This document shows positions 35,980-47,319 of a DNA stretch of 64,000 nt, piece by piece. The stretch comes from Gentiana macrophylla. Lineage: Eukaryota; Streptophyta; Magnoliopsida; Gentianales; Gentianaceae. Within the stretch, counting starts at the first letter, position 1. Each line of letters starts with the position of its first letter. The DNA is taken from contig CM047815.1 in assembly GCA_026214975.1 (NCBI GenBank), positions 84,092,800 through 84,156,799 on the forward strand, given 5' to 3'. The translations under genes and the position numbers were made by a program. The notes beneath the pieces were generated by a model. The model saw only the letters and a list, made by a program, of their open reading frames with translations. It had not been told where the DNA came from and searched no databases.

Positions 35980-38900
35980 TCAGCCTGGATCAGGCCATCT
36001 AACTTTTCTGCCAGCCCCTACCTCATTTTGACATTGATCGGTAGAGTGTCTGCAGAACCAGCACTTAACACATGGGGTCCATCCTTTTATAGCTTTCCAA
36101 ACTCGATTAAGGCCCATGGTTGGCTTCCTAAACATCCGGCTCCTCAAATACCGCTTAAATTTCCGTTCTCTCGCAATCTCTTCCATATCCGCACTACCTG
36201 CTAGAACTTCCTCAGATGGACCATCACTGTCATCCTCAGAAAATAAGTCGGGTGAGAACTCATCAAATTCTTCAATTTTCATAGCACCACACCCGAGTAT
36301 ATCGAGGAATTTAATAATCAAAGGCCTCTCGTCAGATTTACCGATATAGTGCTTGCACCTTTGACCATTGACTCGAAATGGATTTCCACTATAGCCTCGA
36401 AGTTCTAGAACGCCTCCAGGAATGATTTGGAGAAACTCGAAAGGGCCGGACCAACGTGTCCTCAGTTTTCCAGGAAAAAGATGTAGTCTAGAATTGTACA
36501 GGAGGACTTGTTCGCTGACGTGAAATTCTCTCTTCTTAATCATTGCGTCGTGGAGTAGCTTCATCTTATCTTTGCTAATCCTGGCACTTTCATAGGCCTG
36601 GAGTCTGAACTCGTCTAGTTCATGCAACTGCTGCAGTCGATGTTGTCCACAAGATTGGGAATCAAAGTTCAGAAACTTTGTAGCCCAATAAGCTCTATGC
36701 TCTAACTCGACAGGCAGATGACATGGTTTACCATAGACCATCTGATATGGCGATGTACCTATAGGGGTCTTATAGGCAGTCATGTATGCCCATAATACAT
36801 CGTCCAACTTCAAACTCCAGTCTGTTCTATGACTGTTTACCGTTCTCTCCAGGATTTTCTTAATACTTTGGTTGCTCCGCTCAACCTGACCACTGGTCAT
36901 AGGATGATATGGTGTGCCAATCTTGTGACGAACACCATACTTCTCAAGGACTTTTTCCAGAGGTCGGTTACAGAAATGTGTTCCCCCTTCGCTGATCAAG
37001 GCTCGTGGACATCCAAACCTCACAAAAAGCTTTTTAAGGAATTTTATGACCGTTTTATGATCATTGTGAGGAGTGGCTACTGCCTCCACCCATTTTGATA
37101 CATAGTTAACACAGACTAAGATGTATTTGTTCCCACAGGAAGAAGGAAATGGACCCGTAAAGTCAATTCCCCATACATCAAAGACTTCGCACTCTAGTAT
37201 GGGTGTCAACGGCATGTCGAACCGCCTTGTCAAAGTCCCGGTCCTTTGGCACCTATCACAAGCTTTACATAAAGCTTCTGTATCCTTAAAGATTGTTGGC
37301 CAATAGAAGCCGGACTGGAAAATCTTAGCAACGGTTTTCCAAGGTCCAAAGTGACCGCCAGTGGGGCCACTGTGGCACTGCTCGATAATCTCTCGTTGCT
37401 CCGATTCAGGAACACATCTCCTGAGCAAACCATCTTTTCAGATCCGAAAAAGATAAGGTTCATCCCAAATGAAAGATTTCAAATCAGAGAAGAATTTCTT
37501 CTTCTCTTGATAAGACATTTCAGGGTCAAGATATTGGGAGTGCAGGTCATTAACGATGGAAGAGTACCATGGAACATCTGGAGCGCAACCATCGATCAAC
37601 ATGATATTCTCAAGAGGAAAGTAAAGATCAATATCGTCAGGGCCATCCTTTTCCTCACTGAGCATTCTTGAAACATGATCTGCCACCACGTTCTCACTTC
37701 CCTTTTTGTCCTTAATTTGCACATCAAACTCTTGTAGGGTCAGTATCCAACGCAGTAGGCGCGGTTTGGCCTCTTTCTTGGTCATCAGATACCGCAGCGC
37801 AGCGTGATCAGTCCACACAATGACCTGAGCACCTAGCAAATAACTACGAAACTTGTCCATAGCAAATACTACGGCCAATAACTCCTTCTCAGTGGTCGTG
37901 TAGTTAACTTGAGAGGCATTCAGTGTGTGACTGGCATAATAGATAGGCTGGAATTTACCGTTGAGCTTTTGTCCTAAAACTACACCAACTGCATAGTTTG
38001 ATGCATCGCACATAAGCTCGAAAGGTAAGTTCCAGTCAGGCGAAATAAGAATTGGAGCATATATTAAATGGCTTTTGAGCTCCTCAAACGCTCGCCGGCA
38101 GTCCTCATCAAACTTGAACTCAACGTCTTCCTTTAGTAGAGTTGACAGGGGCTTGGTGATCTTGGAGAAGTCTCGAATAAATCTTCTATAGAATCCGACA
38201 TGTCCAAGAAAGCCTCTCACTTCACGCACATTCTTTGGATAGCTCATCTTCTCGATGGCTTCTACTTTCACCCTATCAACTTCTATACCATTGGCACTGA
38301 TCTTGTGGCCAAGAACTATACCCTCGTCTACCATAAAATGGCATTTTTCCCAATTAAGCACCAAGTTCTTTTCCACACATCTAGCCAACACCTGATCAAG
38401 ATTGTCAAGACAATCGTCGAAGGACTGACCAATCACCAAAAAATCGTCCATAAAAACCTCCATACATTTTTCTACCAGCCCGTCAAAGATAGCCAGCATA
38501 CAACGCTGAAATGTAGCTGGGGCATTGCAGAGACCAAATGGCATTCGCCTGTAAGCGAAAGTGCCATAGGGGGCAGGTAAATATAGTCTTCTCTTGGTCA
38601 GCTGGATCAATGGGAATCTGAAAGTATCCTGAATATCCATCCAGGAAACAATAGAATGCGTGCCCCGCCAGACGCTCGAGCATCTGGTCAATGAATGGAA
38701 GGGGAAAGTGGTCCTTCATGGTTACTTCATTTAGCTTTCGATAATCAATGCATACTCTGTAACCAGTGACCAGTCTTAAGGCAATTTCCTCTCCCTTCTC
38801 ATTCTTCTCAATCGTGATTCCACCTTTCTTTGGAACCACTGGGGAAACCCATTCGCTATCAGCTATAGCATAGATGATTCCCATGTCCAGAAGCTTTACA

Positions 38901-40351
38901 ATTTCCTTCTTGACAACTTCTTGCATGTGAGGGTTGAGCCTCCTCTGGGGCTGTCGTACACACTTCACACCCTCATTCGTCTTGATCTTGTGTATGCAGA
39001 TGTCGGGAGATATTCCTCGGATATCTCCCACTTGCCAGTCAAAAGCTTTTTCATTACTTTTCAAGACGTTGATCAACTTCAATTCCTCGATACGAGACGA
39101 CTTGGCGGATATGATTAATGGAAGCTTGTCGCCTTCTCTTAAAAACACGTACTTCAGATGTTTAGGCAACGGCTTCAGGACCAAATCAGCAGGGGGGTTT
39201 TCTAAGCTCGACTTAAGATCTCCACCTTTCAGCTCAACTCACTGAGCTTACTTAGTGGTCCCACCGCCAAAGCTTCTCCTTTCAACAATTCTTCCGCAAA
39301 CTCGGCTGCTAGATCATCTAGATTAACCACACCATGAGTATTTAAGTTGTCCACCAATCGCTCATATTCTGCTTCTACAGCCATGACTTGCTTATCCATA
39401 TAATCTGTGAAATCATCAGTCATATAATCGATGGAAAAGCCGGTTGGAGTGCCAGAGGGTACTTGAATGGATTTTAAGACATTGTAGCTCACCTCTTGGT
39501 CACCAACTCGGATAGTCACTTGCCTATCATCGCAATCGATGAGAGCTCTGGCTGTAGATAGGAAAGGTCTTCCAAGAATCAGGGGGACATTTTCATCTTT
39601 TTCCATATCTAAGACGTACCAGTCGACTGGAAAGGTAAATCTGTCAATTTGAACCAAAACGTCTTTCAGGATCCATGAAGCTTTCTTGGAAGAACGATCA
39701 GCAAACTGTAAATTCATAGTGGTAGGTTCTAGAAGCTTTGTAGATTGAGCTGCTTGCACACCGACATCGGCATAAGGCTGATAGAGGCACCTAGATCGCA
39801 CAAAGAATTAGGGAAGACCAGACCTTCCATTACCACTGTAAGCACGAACTTTCCAGGGTCACCTCGTTTAATTGGTAAGTTTTCAAAATTGACCATTGAG
39901 CAATCTTCACCAATTTTCCTTTGCATGCCTGCCAACTTCTTCTTCGTAGACACAACATCCTTGATGAACTTTGTATACTTAGGCATCTCGACCAAGACCT
40001 CGAATAATGGAAGATTTACCTGAGTATTTTTCAAAAGGTTCAACACCTTTTCATACTTCTTGTCCTCACTCAAAGGAATGTTGCTCTTTCTCGGTGGAAA
40101 GGGGAGCTTGTTAAGATCACTCTCAGAAAATACTTTCTTCGAGGATGCATTTACGGCCTTGTCCTCCAGATCCTTCCACCGGACCACTTTTTTAGATTTT
40201 TTTATAGTCAGGGGCTCAGCCTCCTGACATTCACTTCACTTTTCAGTCCTCAAGGGGTCAGCCACTTGAGGACTTCTCTCATCTGCACCTCTCAGGGGAT
40301 CAGCCACCTGAGTCTTCTTCTGCAGCCAGGGGGAATGTAGGTGCTCAGCTT
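35980..40351 (-). pseudogene. pol: Athila-A pol (protease, RT, RNase H, integrase with Cys-rich tail)
   Basis: Order on the minus strand: start with VVRWKDLEDKA (40187), protease LCDLGAS (Asp codon 39797-39795), segment PLILGRPFLSTARALIDC, RT with FMDD at 38454-38443, RNase H ([25 protein letters not shown]), integrase HHCC finger (H19, H26, C54, C57 of the 37428 frame) and core with D89 and E183. The second catalytic Asp is replaced by Glu (ISEGGTHFC, codon 36990-36988). Frameshifts lie near 39735, 39205 and 38575. TGA at 37438-37440 interrupts an otherwise single frame from 38691 to 35980. After the integrase comes an acidic segment, a Cys-rich stretch ([14 protein letters not shown]) and the ending RWPDPG. 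Confidence 0.9.
40207..40312 (-). repeat. Three 22-nt hairpins within the start of Athila-A pol
   Basis: Units at 40291-40312, 40249-40270 and 40207-40228. Each has a 6-bp stem and 10-nt loop: stems CTCAGG/CCTGAG, CTCAAG/CTTGAG and GTCAGG/CCTGAC. They encode repeated QVADPL/QVADPL/QEAEPL. Single counterparts at 14358-14379 (Athila-B) and 49021-49042 (Athila-D, one mismatch). Confidence 0.75.
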
Positions 40352-40384
40352 CCCCTCCTGCCGTAACAGTGGCAGGAGGGGTTA
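40352..40384 (-). promoter_or_regulatory. gag-pol junction stem-loop of Athila-A
   Basis: On the minus strand the stop TAA (40384-40382) is followed at once by CCCCTCCTGCC, the loop ACTGTTAC and GGCAGGAGGGG, an 11-bp perfect stem (40381-40352). Here the loop has no ATG. Confidence 0.8.
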
Positions 40385-42101
40385 GCGGTTTCCCTGGTGG
40401 GAAGGACCACTAAGCTGGGTACTGCTTCTGAGATTCATTGTACTGGCCTCCTCTCTGCCATAATGCATTGTGGGCACGAGGTCAGTACACTGGCTGTTGC
40501 TTAAGTTGGCCTGGGCAACATGACCACCCTTTGGATTTTTCTCAGTGAAACTAGGCAGATGCCCTGGGGGTCTTGATGCTAACTGCTCAGCCTCTGCCCT
40601 ATCTGTCTCTCAAGGTTTTTATTGGTACTCATGAGGAGCTGGATATTCTTGCTTTGCTCATCTCTGAATGAGTTCCATTCAGCCTTGAGGTCATTTGGAT
40701 TTGCAGGGCCTTGAGATTGAAAATTTTGAGAGAAAGGCTGGCTGGGTCGACTTTGAAAATTAGAATTGGAGTTTGAAGGCCAATTCTGATTAAACCTTTG
40801 TGTCTGATTGGAAAAATTAGAACTCTGGGTTTGACCAAAACCAGGGTTTCTGTTGAAGTTCGAATTCGAATTGAAATTCGAATTAGGATTGAACCCTTGA
40901 TTTTGGAATGCATTCTGGCCAGAAGCTTGGTTGAACCTTTGATTGTTCTGACCATAGAATGCATTTACTTCAGCATTCTACCCAGTCATGGGACAGAATC
41001 TAGAAGTATGCCCTATAGTGTCACAAGTTTGACACATGACTTGATTGTGCTGTCCATAGTCATGGACAGCATGTACCTGGTAAGGAGCAGGGGTGTTGAA
41101 TTGACACTGGCCATTCATATGGCCAGTTTGACAACAATTCTCGCAATACAGAACCTGAGGGTTCTGCGGAAACGAGGGAGTCTGATTGATGGATGGTTGA
41201 ATATGAGAATTCGCCATCTGCTGCTGCTGCATGGCGATCAGACTTTGAACATTGACCTCCTCTACCTTGGGAGGAGAAGGAGGTGCTTGAATTGCCTAGC
41301 ATAATTATATTTGGCAATGTCCTCGAACAATGCCCACCCCTCATTAGGTGTTTTCTTCAGGAATGCCCCACCTGAAGAGCTGTTGACCATGCCTTTTGTA
41401 AGCTCGGTCAAACCACTGAAGAACGTGTTGACTTGCCTCTCCTTAGGCAAGCCATGATGGGGACATTTTCTCAAGAGAGATTTAAATCTCTTCCAACAGT
41501 CGAAGAACGACTCGTTCTCCTTCTGATAGAAGGTGAAAATCTCATTTAAGCACTGGGCAGTCTTGGAAGGTGGGAAGTATTGACTTAAGAACTCTTTTTC
41601 ATGTTCTGCCCAGGTGGTAATAGATTCGGCGGGTAGAGAGCTATACCACTCTTTAGCTTCTCCCTTTAAAGAAAATGGGAATAGTTTGAGCTTAACCGCA
41701 TCCTCACTCACTCCCTGGATACGTGTGGTATCACATATCTCTAGGAAAGTGTGTAGATGAGTATGCGGGTTCTCAGACTGAAACCCATGAAATACAGATG
41801 CATGTTGCATCATCTGTATGAGGCCCGGCTTTAGCTCAAAGTTTTGAGCCGCAATGGCCGGTATAATAATCGCGGGGTTGACCTTGACTGCGCCTGGCAT
41901 GGCGTAGCCTGCCAATGTATGTTGATTATTTGAGGCCATTACAATGAAGTCAGCTAAATCTTCTGCTAACCGGCCTTCGAAATCTTGTTCGGTTCTGTCT
42001 TCCAGAACCGCAGTACGGATAACCCGCCTGTTTGGCCGGGCTACGCTCTTCTAGGGGTCAGGGGTGTAGAACAACGGTCCCTTCTGACTCCGAGTTTGCA
42101 T
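40382..42101 (-). pseudogene. gag: Athila-A gag with two zinc knuckles, broken
   Basis: Start MQTRSQKGPLFYTPDP at ATG 42101-42099, in the conserved GGTTTATGCAA context, then an in-frame TAG 16 codons later. The open piece 41939-41262 holds the Retrotrans_gag core (FLEICDTTRIQGVSEDAVKL, KLFPFSLKGEAKEWYSSLP). After a frameshift near 41275 come two CCHC knuckles, CENCCQTGHMNGQC and CQTCDTIGHTSRFC (about 41130-40990), which would bind the genomic RNA. A TAG at about 40978-40980 lies in frame before an Asn/Gln/Ser-rich tail (QNQGFNPNSNFNSNSNF). A further frameshift near 40635 precedes the last part (ASRPPGHLPSFTEKNPK), which runs to the TAA at the hairpin. Athila-B, -C and -D gag show no knuckle. 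Confidence 0.87.
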
Positions 42102-42668
42102 AAACCGGACCAAAAACAAGTGAAGAAAAACTACACTAAGAAATTAAAACTTAGAACTAAAATCAAAACCTAAGAAAAGAAAAGATTAAGGAAAAATTAA
42201 AGAAAAGAGGATTCAGACGGACGTCCAACAAAGCTGGAAGGGCGTCTGACCCAAGTTGAGACTGGACGGGCGTTCAGGTATCCAAACGCTCGTCCGGTCT
42301 ACAGAAAACTCGGACGGGCATCCAAAACCTTTGGACACTCGTCTGAGATGCAAAAAGTTGAACAGAGATGATGTCCTTCCAGTAGACGGGCGTTCAATAT
42401 ATTGGACGCTCGTCTGGGATCGAAGAACAAGAACAGGAGCAGAAAAACCAGAAAGAAATGGGAAAGAGATAGATTTCAGAGGAAGGGGGACTAATCACAA
42501 GGGAGGAATCCAAAAACCCTAATTCTAAACCTAAGCACTAAACCCTAAAACCTAAAATTCTAAGTTAAAACCAAATTAAAACAGGGAATTAAAACAAACA
42601 AAAACAGAAAAGGAAAACACAGAAAACAGAAAACAAAACAAAAACAAAAACTAGGCAACCGTCCGGTT
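42102..42668 (-). other. Athila-A 5' leader with dyad array
   Basis: Non-coding. GACGGGCGT/GACGCTCGTC words are spread over 42214-42420. The remainder is A-rich on the plus strand. The 42256-42522 plus-strand ORF is made of these repeats and is not a gene. Confidence 0.75.
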
Positions 42669-42685
42669 CCCCGGCAACGGCGCCA
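42669..42685 (-). other. Athila-A primer-binding site (tRNA-Asp)
   Basis: On the minus strand it reads TGGCGCCGTTGCCGGGG, the full complement of the tRNA-Asp(GUC) 3' end. Confidence 0.93.
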
Positions 42686-42691
42686 AAAACT

Positions 42692-44302
42692 TGTCACGGA
42701 TTTTATATACAAAACAAACTAAAACAAGTAATAATCCGGTTTAACCTCAAGTGCAAGGATCGTAGTGTAGCGGTTAATTCCGGGTCGATCTTACGGGGAA
42801 CTAGACGGAAGAAAACCCTAGTTTTTGTTTCTAACTACCTATGTCACGAAAACTAAACTAAACAAAGAACTAAACTAAACAAATTCAACACAAAACATAA
42901 ACTAGACAGGGGAAATATCCAATGCTAGGAACATACGGGTTGCGAACGTTATCTAAACTAAAAATAAACTAAAGGATAAAATAAAGGCAAACTAACTAAA
43001 AAGATCCAAGTTTTATGGATTTAGATTAAATTGGTTACGAGCAAACGAGGATTGATCCACCTATCCAACGAGTATTGATTCCTTATCTCAATTATATTGC
43101 AGGTTTTATTCTAGATTGTGATTCACCTATCTAAACATGAACCCTAATTCCTTAGATAGTTCATCTATTAACCTATCATCTTCCGATGTTTGATTAATGC
43201 GTTTTCTAAACAAAGGCGTCAACTTTTACGTTTGTAATCTAGCACATAAACCTACTAACTTCCGTTATTATAGATCTACGATGCTATTCTTAATCACAAT
43301 GATCTTAGGGTTTACTAATGATTTCCATCAAATAATAAACGAATCAAACATTGCACATCTTCCGATATAAAAGCAAATTAACATGGATAACATGAATAAG
43401 AAACAATCTTTGAATATAACTTACAATATAATTGAAGAAAAACAAACTCAATCAACGTTGGATGGCTTCACAATTCTCGTTTGGAGAAGCTTTTAGCTTC
43501 TGGACATCCTCAGCAACTTGAATCAGCAAAACAGTGCATAAAAATAAACGTAATCTAGCCTAGATCTAAATTGCATAAAGCAGGAAATAAAAGGAAGAAA
43601 TCACAGCCTAAAGCCGCCCCTAGGGTTAGGGTTTTGTTTGGTGATGAATTTCGTATGTTATGATGGGAGAAACAGCCGCTATTTATAGATTTATAAGTCG
43701 GTTTCCCTAAGTCGGCTGCCGGATGCTCGTCCGCTTCTTTGGACGCCCGTCCAGTCTTTTTGGACGGAACACTGGATGCTCGTCCGGATGGCGTCCCAAC
43801 TCTCTGTATCACTTTGACATATTGGACGCCCGTTCAGGTAGTGCAGACGCCCGTTTGACTACTTGTAAAGCCTCTATGTAAATAACTCTGGACGCCCGTT
43901 TGATATGGCAGACGCCCGTCCACTCCTGGACGGGGCTTTGGACGCCAGTTTGGTGACTTTAAACTTTTGATAGCTTGTGTTTAACTCTTCCTTTTGCATC
44001 CAATTCATCATCATCTTGATCTTTAATCAACATTGCTCACATATTATCTCTTTAAATCATCATTTAAGCATCATCAACGTACCTATAACACATGGAAAAA
44101 CACACCAAAGCGTAACATAATCCAAGAATGATATAAAACCATAATTAAGCACATAAATCGTTACGTTTTGAGGTTTGACTATTGAAAACACCATTTACTC
44201 AATATTTCACTATAAAGCTCGATATCTTATGCAAAGTTTACAAAATAGGGGAAAATAATCATAGAATATATCCTTATAAATCGTATAATTTCACCCTTAA
44301 CA
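42692..44302 (-). repeat. Athila-A 5' LTR
   Basis: 1611 bp, on the minus strand TGTTAAGGGTG...TCCGTGACA. Its outer end matches the 3' LTR tip at 1-25. It is inserted in the LTR of Copia-2, which resumes at 44303. Confidence 0.93.
43680..43945 (-). promoter_or_regulatory. Athila-A LTR promoter: dyad array, RCCGAC words, TATA box
   Basis: GGACGCCCGTCC-type words at 43945-43715 on the minus strand, GCCGAC and ACCGAC words at about 43712-43695, then TATAAATA at 43687-43680. Same order as in Athila-B and -D LTRs. Confidence 0.68.
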
Positions 44303-44774
44303 CTAAGCAGTCGTCTGTGGTCACCATAGGATTAAGATTAATCCATAAAATATCATCTTGTGATTCAATAAGACTTCTCAAATACGTAATTATATCGAGA
44401 ACTCAAATCAAATCGGTCCAGCCATATATGATTATCATCATATATAAATGCCCTGTTAGGTACCCTATTACCGACAGTCCGGATAAGACTGTCACTCCTA
44501 AAATATTATGGGTGCATCATTAGCAAATTAATCTAGAGACCCATACTCAGATTAATAAACGCTACGTACTAAGTTAATTTTTTGTATATTCCACAAACTC
44601 AATCCTCGTATGTATAGCCATACACTGAGTTATGTGATTACATAATCAATATACTTAGGGTTTTCTATAGTGTATTAATACTGGAAATAAATGTGAATAA
44701 ATAAGATGAAACAAATTTTGTCATTTATTTAAATAAAACAATTACAAATTGTCTTTCGGACATAAAACCTAACA
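44303..44774 (-). repeat. Copia-2 3' LTR fragment
   Basis: 472 bp, corresponding to about 9590-10057 of Copia-1. It ends AACA before the PPT and is truncated on the left by Athila-A. Confidence 0.88.
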
Positions 44775-44787
44775 ATCTCCCACTTGC
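44775..44787 (-). other. Copia-2 polypurine tract
   Basis: GCAAGTGGGAGAT on the minus strand beside the 3' LTR, identical to Copia-1. Confidence 0.82.
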
Positions 44788-44875
44788 ACGAAAGGCAAGT
44801 GGATTAATTAATTTAGAGCACACCCTATATCTATATTACAGCAATACAACTCCCACTTGCTCTAAAGAAAATAAA

Positions 44876-45256
44876 TCATGTCCCTAATACCAATAGTCTC
44901 CAAGTGCCGGTTGAAGACTTCGAACGGCAATGTCTTGGTGAAAGGATCAGCAGGGTTGTCGCAGAGGTGATTTTCTTGACGGAAATGTCACCTCTTTGGA
45001 CTATCTCTATGATTAAATGGTACTTTCGCTCGATATGCTTCGACTTGCGATGACTACGGGGTTCCTTCGAATTTGATACAGCCCCATTGTTGTCACAATA
45101 GAGAGTAATCATCATTGTGATTTGGAGAGACCCATAAACCACTCAGGAAATTCTTGAGCCAAACTGCTTCCTTAGATGCCTCAGAGGCTGCTATTTATTC
45201 AGCTTCTATAGTAGAATCAGCCGTGCTGGACTGCTTGCCGCTTCTCCAAATGACTG
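44876..45256 (-). pseudogene. pol: Copia-2 RNase H, C-terminal part
   Basis: On the minus strand from the Athila-D insertion: GKQSSTADSTIEAE, a TAA in place of the usual Tyr codon, IAASEASKEAVWLKNFLS, then after a frameshift LYCDNNGAVSNSKEPRSHRK and KHIERKYHLIIEIVQRGDI. These are standard blocks of the copia RNase H end. The part nearest 44876 is again frameshifted. The N-terminal half is at 55798-56239. Confidence 0.88.
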
Positions 45257-46718
45257 TGTTAAGGGTGATTTTATGCGTTTTATAAGGATGTATTTTATAT
45301 CAATTTCCCTCATATGTGGAGGTTTTTCAAAGAAATCGAGCTTTATATTGAAATATTAAGCATGTGGTGTTTTCAATAGTTAAATTGCAAAAACGGATTA
45401 TGTGTTTAAATTGTGATTTTATATTATTTTGGAATTATGTTACGCTTTGGTATGTTTTTCTTACATTGTAGATACACATTGGTTATGGAAAAGATGATCT
45501 TAAAGAGAGAAATTCGAAGTTGGAAAGAATCAATCAAGTTTATGGAAGAATAAAAGAGATAAGGAAAGAAATCAAGTTGATTGATCCAGCTGAACTGGCG
45601 TCCAAGCTCCGTCCATTATTGGACGGGCGTCCAGCCCTTTGGACGGGCGTCTGAAGCAAGTCCAAGGTTCTTGGACGGGCGTCCAGCCCTTTGCGCGGGC
45701 GTCCAACTACCGACCTAACCCTAGCCGCCTCAGAATTCTATAAATACAGCGCCTATGTTAACCCTAATCATATCATATCGTACACATATCAGAAAACACA
45801 GGAGAGCAGCCGCACCAAACCCTAAAAAACATGAGTTTCTTTCCTTCAATCGTTTCCTGGAGATCCAACATGATTGTTGGCTAAGTGCACAGCGGTAGAG
45901 CAACTGGCGGATATCACAGCAACGTCACCACAACCATGAATTGTTAGGTTATCTTTATTTATGAGTTCGAATATTGTATTTTATTTAGCGATTGGTATTT
46001 GGATTGATTGTTAAGTGTTTTATAGATAGGAATATCAATGAAACCACATGTTGATTTGAATTTTTATGGAAATATAATTCAACAATGGAACCTTTTCGAT
46101 CGATACAATTAATAATTATCTTGAGGAATCATTAGTTGTTAATTGGGTTAGGTAATTTGGGAACAAATTGATGATCTCGTGATGTATGTTAAGTTGTTTT
46201 GCTTGGAAAAGAAAGCAGAATCCTAGAAATTGAGTTAAAGGAATTTAATCAGTTTTGAGATTGATCATACCAATAAAATCGTATTCTGATCATAAAATGG
46301 TTGTGTGATTGTTGTGTGGTTGATTCTGGTTGTTCTATTGTTCTTTTAATAGTTTTATAACCAAATTTGTTCGTATCAATTTTGATTCTTACGCTTAGAA
46401 TTTTAGTTAGTAAACACTGTTTTTCTGCATATTTTCTGTTTCCAGATCGACACCAGACGCCCGTCCACTTCAGTGAACGCCCGTCCCGGGCCGATTTTTT
46501 CTGTTTTTCAGTTATTTTAATCATAGTTCATAGTTCTAGTTTATAATTAATATGAACCCTAGTTTTAGATAATAAATTGTGACATAATCGTTATCATAAT
46601 TGCATCTTAATCCGATAAACATTCGACTCCCTTAGGACGACCCGTTAACACCCGTTACTACAAGCCTTATACTTGGGGTGTTTCGGTTTATAAATTTAAA
46701 GCTAGTTTTTACCGAACA
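45257..46718 (+). repeat. Athila-D 5' LTR
   Basis: 1462 bp, TGTTAAGGGTG...ACCGAACA. A further pair of GACGCCCGTCC words lies at 46450-46487 near the LTR end. It differs from the 3' remnant at a small number of sites, many in CAG/CG words. Confidence 0.95.
45596..45746 (+). promoter_or_regulatory. Athila-D LTR promoter: dyad array, ACCGAC, GCC-box, TATA box
   Basis: Three to four GGACGGGCGTCC words in 45628-45712, then ACCGAC (about 45711), AGCCGCC (about 45723; the ERF-binding GCC-box core) and TATAAATA at 45739-45746. Repeated in the 3' LTR with TATAAATA at 54812-54819. Confidence 0.7.
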
Positions 46719-46724
46719 AGTTTT

Positions 46725-46741
46725 TGGTGCCGTTGCCAGGG
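46725..46741 (+). other. Athila-D primer-binding site (tRNA-Asp, two mismatches)
   Basis: TGGTGCCGTTGCCAGGG; the two departures from the perfect site are C-to-T and G-to-A, as expected from deamination of methylated cytosine. Confidence 0.9.
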
Positions 46742-47319
46742 AGTCGGTAAGTTGTCGGATTCTTAGTAGGTGCAATTTTAGGTATCGGTGTAATTTTAGG
46801 TTCTAGTTTTTGATAAAAGGGATCGTTAGGGCACATTGTAGTATTTTGGCCATAACTTTCGGCTCAAGTGTCCGTTTTGCGTGCAGGACCCCAATTCGGC
46901 AAGCTCGTTCCGACGCCGACGAAGTGGCGAACCGCCGGAGGCTGTTCGACACCATTTTTGAGGTCAAAAAGTGCTGTTTTCCCTTCCGTTTTGGGCCCAG
47001 AAGTTTTCAACACGTTTTTCCTCCCTTTTCTGTTTATTGATTTCTGTTTTTTTGTTTTAAATTCTTCGTAGTTAGTTTTCTTCTTCCTTTTCCGTAGCTT
47101 TTCTGGTCCTTTATAATAATTATAAAAAAATAAAAATTAAAAATTAAAAAGCTTTCTGAACGAGCGTCCAGACTCTGAATGCCCGTCTGCCCCAAAATTG
47201 TCTTCTGAACGCTAGTTCAGTTACCTGAACGAGCGTTCACCTCCAGAATTTCTCCTGAACCAGTGTTCACTTATACTGAACGTCGGTTCAATCTCTTACA
47301 TGTTCTGCTCTTCTGGTTT
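46742..47319 (+). other. Athila-D 5' leader
   Basis: Non-coding. GAACGAGCGTCC/GAACGAGCGTTC words at 47156-47285. It aligns with the Athila-B leader. Confidence 0.72.

Larger units (their letters stand above)
1..44302 (-). mobile_element. Athila-A, Ty3/gypsy Athila-lineage LTR retrotransposon (3' LTR mostly outside window)
   Basis: Minus-strand element. Its 5' LTR is at 42692-44302, the tRNA-Asp PBS at 42669-42685, gag at 42101-40382, pol at 40351-35980, an unknown ORF at 35808-35410 and an env-position ORF at 34345-34098 plus 23448-22286. The PPT is at 26-40 and only the last 25 bases of the 3' LTR lie in the window. The first 25 bases match 44278-44302, which identifies both LTR ends. Three younger elements (Copia-1, Athila-B, Athila-C) interrupt it; without them it would be about 14.5 kb. 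It is itself inserted in the LTR of Copia-2, and the right-side TSD should be CTAAG (44303-44307), but the left copy is not visible. Athila assignment rests on tRNA-Asp priming, long LTRs, RT/integrase motifs such as LPVELEH, and the extra ORF after pol. Confidence 0.88.

Noticed and set aside
42256..42522. 88-codon plus-strand ORF
   Set aside because: Encoded by the GGACG repeats of the Athila-A leader, antisense to the element.
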